Both the position numbers and the translations under genes were made by a program. A stretch of 31,791 nucleotides of DNA from UBA12403 sp043808565 (GTDB lineage: Bacteria > Patescibacteriota > Patescibacteriia > UBA9934 > GWF2-40-263), in NCBI GenBank assembly GCA_043808565.1, contig JAZDEQ010000079.1, positions 1 to 31,791 of the forward strand. Reading direction: 5' to 3'. Below, piece by piece: positions 30,987 through 31,791 of this stretch. A model generated the notes under the pieces. The model had not been told where the DNA came from. It saw only the letters and a list, made by a program, of their open reading frames with translations, and searched no databases. Position 1 is the stretch's first letter, and each line of letters begins with the position of its first letter.

Positions 30987-31657
30987 TACTTGGCGCCAAC
31001 TACCACTACAAATTCGCCCTTAATACTACCTTTTTCTAAAGCTTTTGTCACTTCGGCGGCTGTGCCGCGATAAGTGGTTTCGTGCATTTTGGTGAGTTCA
31101 CGACAAACCACGATCTTTCGATCACCGATTTTATCACCAAGTTCAGCTAGGGTTTTTAAAATACGATGTGTTGATTCGTAAAAAACGACCGTATCTTCAG
31201 TCTCGGCAACGCGCGAAAAATAAGTCTGTCGGCCTTTTTTATGGGGCGGAAAACCCAGGAACAAAAAATTATCAGCCGGAAAACCGGAAATCGACAAAGC
31301 CGAAATGGCCGCACAGGGCCCGGGGATTGGTACGATCGACAAATCATCGCTAAGCTCTTTCAAAGCCATTTCAACGAATTTTCCGCCCGGATCCGAAATC
31401 CCTGGGGTTCCAGCATCGGTCACGAGTGACAAAGTCTTCCCTTCTTTTAACAATTTTATAATCTCATTTATTCGTTTGTCATCAGAATGTTGATGTAAGG
31501 CAATGAGCGGTTTTTTAATGGCCAAATGTTGAAGCAACTTTAAAGTTACTCGCGTATCCTCGCACAAAATCGCGTCGGACAAACGCAGAGTTTCAGCGGC
31601 TCGGGGTGATAAATCGGATAAATTTCCGATTGGTGTGGCGATGATAAATAATTTCAT
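30986..31657 (-). CDS. rsmI: 16S rRNA (cytidine-1402-2'-O)-methyltransferase
   Basis: RsmI of 223 residues, somewhat shorter than the ~280 of E. coli because the C-terminal domain is missing, as in many small genomes. It 2'-O-methylates C1402 in the decoding region of 16S rRNA. Motifs: MKLFIIATPIGNLSDLSPRA, CEDTRVTLKLL, LVTDAGTPGISDPG, VPIPGPCAAISALSISGFPADNFLFLGF and VVFYESTHRI. The start codon directly follows the domain VI stem of a group II intron, so its transcription depends on what lies beyond the window or on a promoter inside the intron. Confidence 0.95.
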   Translation of the reverse strand: MKLFIIATPIGNLSDLSPRAAETLRLSDAILCEDTRVTLKLLQHLAIKKPLIALHQHSDDKRINEIIKLLKEGKTLSLVTDAGTPGISDPGGKFVEMALKELSDDLSIVPIPGPCAAISALSISGFPADNFLFLGFPPHKKGRQTYFSRVAETEDTVVFYESTHRILKTLAELGDKIGDRKIVVCRELTKMHETTYRGTAAEVTKALEKGSIKGEFVVVVGAK

Positions 31658-31791
31658 AGTAGATTCCTAAATTAACAATAATTTGAAACCCCTAGTTGAA
31701 CCGTGCAGGCGGATTTCCCGCACACGGCTCTCCGCTAATATATTCACCAAATATCATACATATTATACGCAAGAGCTGGTTTTGCTAGAGG
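31658..31791 (-). mobile_element. 3' end of a group II intron (domains V and VI), running off the window
   Basis: On the minus strand, 31730-31698 forms the 33-nt domain V: GAGCCGTGT pairs with GCACGGTTC, with the AGC catalytic triad near the 5' end, a 2-nt CT bulge on the 3' strand, and a GCGG/CCGC upper stem closed by a GAAA-type loop. A few bases later, AGGGGTTTC (31693-31685) pairs with GGAATCT-A-CT (31667-31658), leaving one bulged A at 31660, as in domain VI with its branch point. The rest of the intron, possibly with a reverse transcriptase, would lie beyond 31791. The exact 3' splice site is uncertain because the bulged A is close to the rsmI ATG. Confidence 0.85.

Overview
The window looks like a chromosomal piece of a Candidate Phyla Radiation (Patescibacteria, Parcubacteria-like) bacterium. 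It is AT-rich (roughly 40% G+C by eye) and uses the standard bacterial code (murC ends in TGA). Genes are compact, often start without a clear Shine-Dalgarno, and include families typical of that group: Cys-rich zinc-ribbon proteins usually left as 'hypothetical', paired VirD4/TraG-like ATPases, a SecD carrying a PPIase domain, and a 23S-IVS-type four-helix protein. Almost everything is on the minus strand; plus-strand genes are a coiled-coil protein, glyA and a small G+C-rich orphan.

Layout. 1-5575: three tandem paralogues of a ~580-residue Cys-rich protein; the first is bracketed by repeats and the third is frameshifted. 5583-5724: G+C-rich hairpins. 5767-11079: two paralogous VirD4/TraG-like ATPases and a membrane-anchored partner. 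11264-11734: coiled-coil gene. 11820-14756: secD-secF. 14906-16282: cupin, RHH/RelE toxin-antitoxin pair, DUF1294 membrane protein. 16408-16896: winged-helix/Cas2-like gene between palindromic repeats. 16960-21018: rlmI, hpf, murB, murC. 21104-22378: glyA. 22513-22827: foreign-looking small gene. 22895-25329: tatD, a methyltransferase-like gene and a second toxin-antitoxin pair. 25354-28938: 1028-residue helical protein and cvpA. 29005-29385: four-helix-bundle gene inside inverted arms. 29428-31657: metG and rsmI. 31658-31791: 3' end of a group II intron running off the right edge.

How it fits together. The housekeeping part covers peptidoglycan precursors (murC, murB), one-carbon metabolism (glyA), translation and rRNA modification (metG, rsmI, rlmI, hpf) and Sec export (secDF). 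The left third looks accessory: Cys-rich proteins and ATPases share a similar C-x2-C ... C-x2-C zinc ribbon, which hints at, but does not prove, a common system.

A recurring feature is that many gene boundaries carry short degenerate repeats (unit about 7-11 nt), often as inverted arms, with a different sequence at each locus. No tRNA, rRNA or CRISPR array was seen, and no gene-free stretch exceeds 300 bases.
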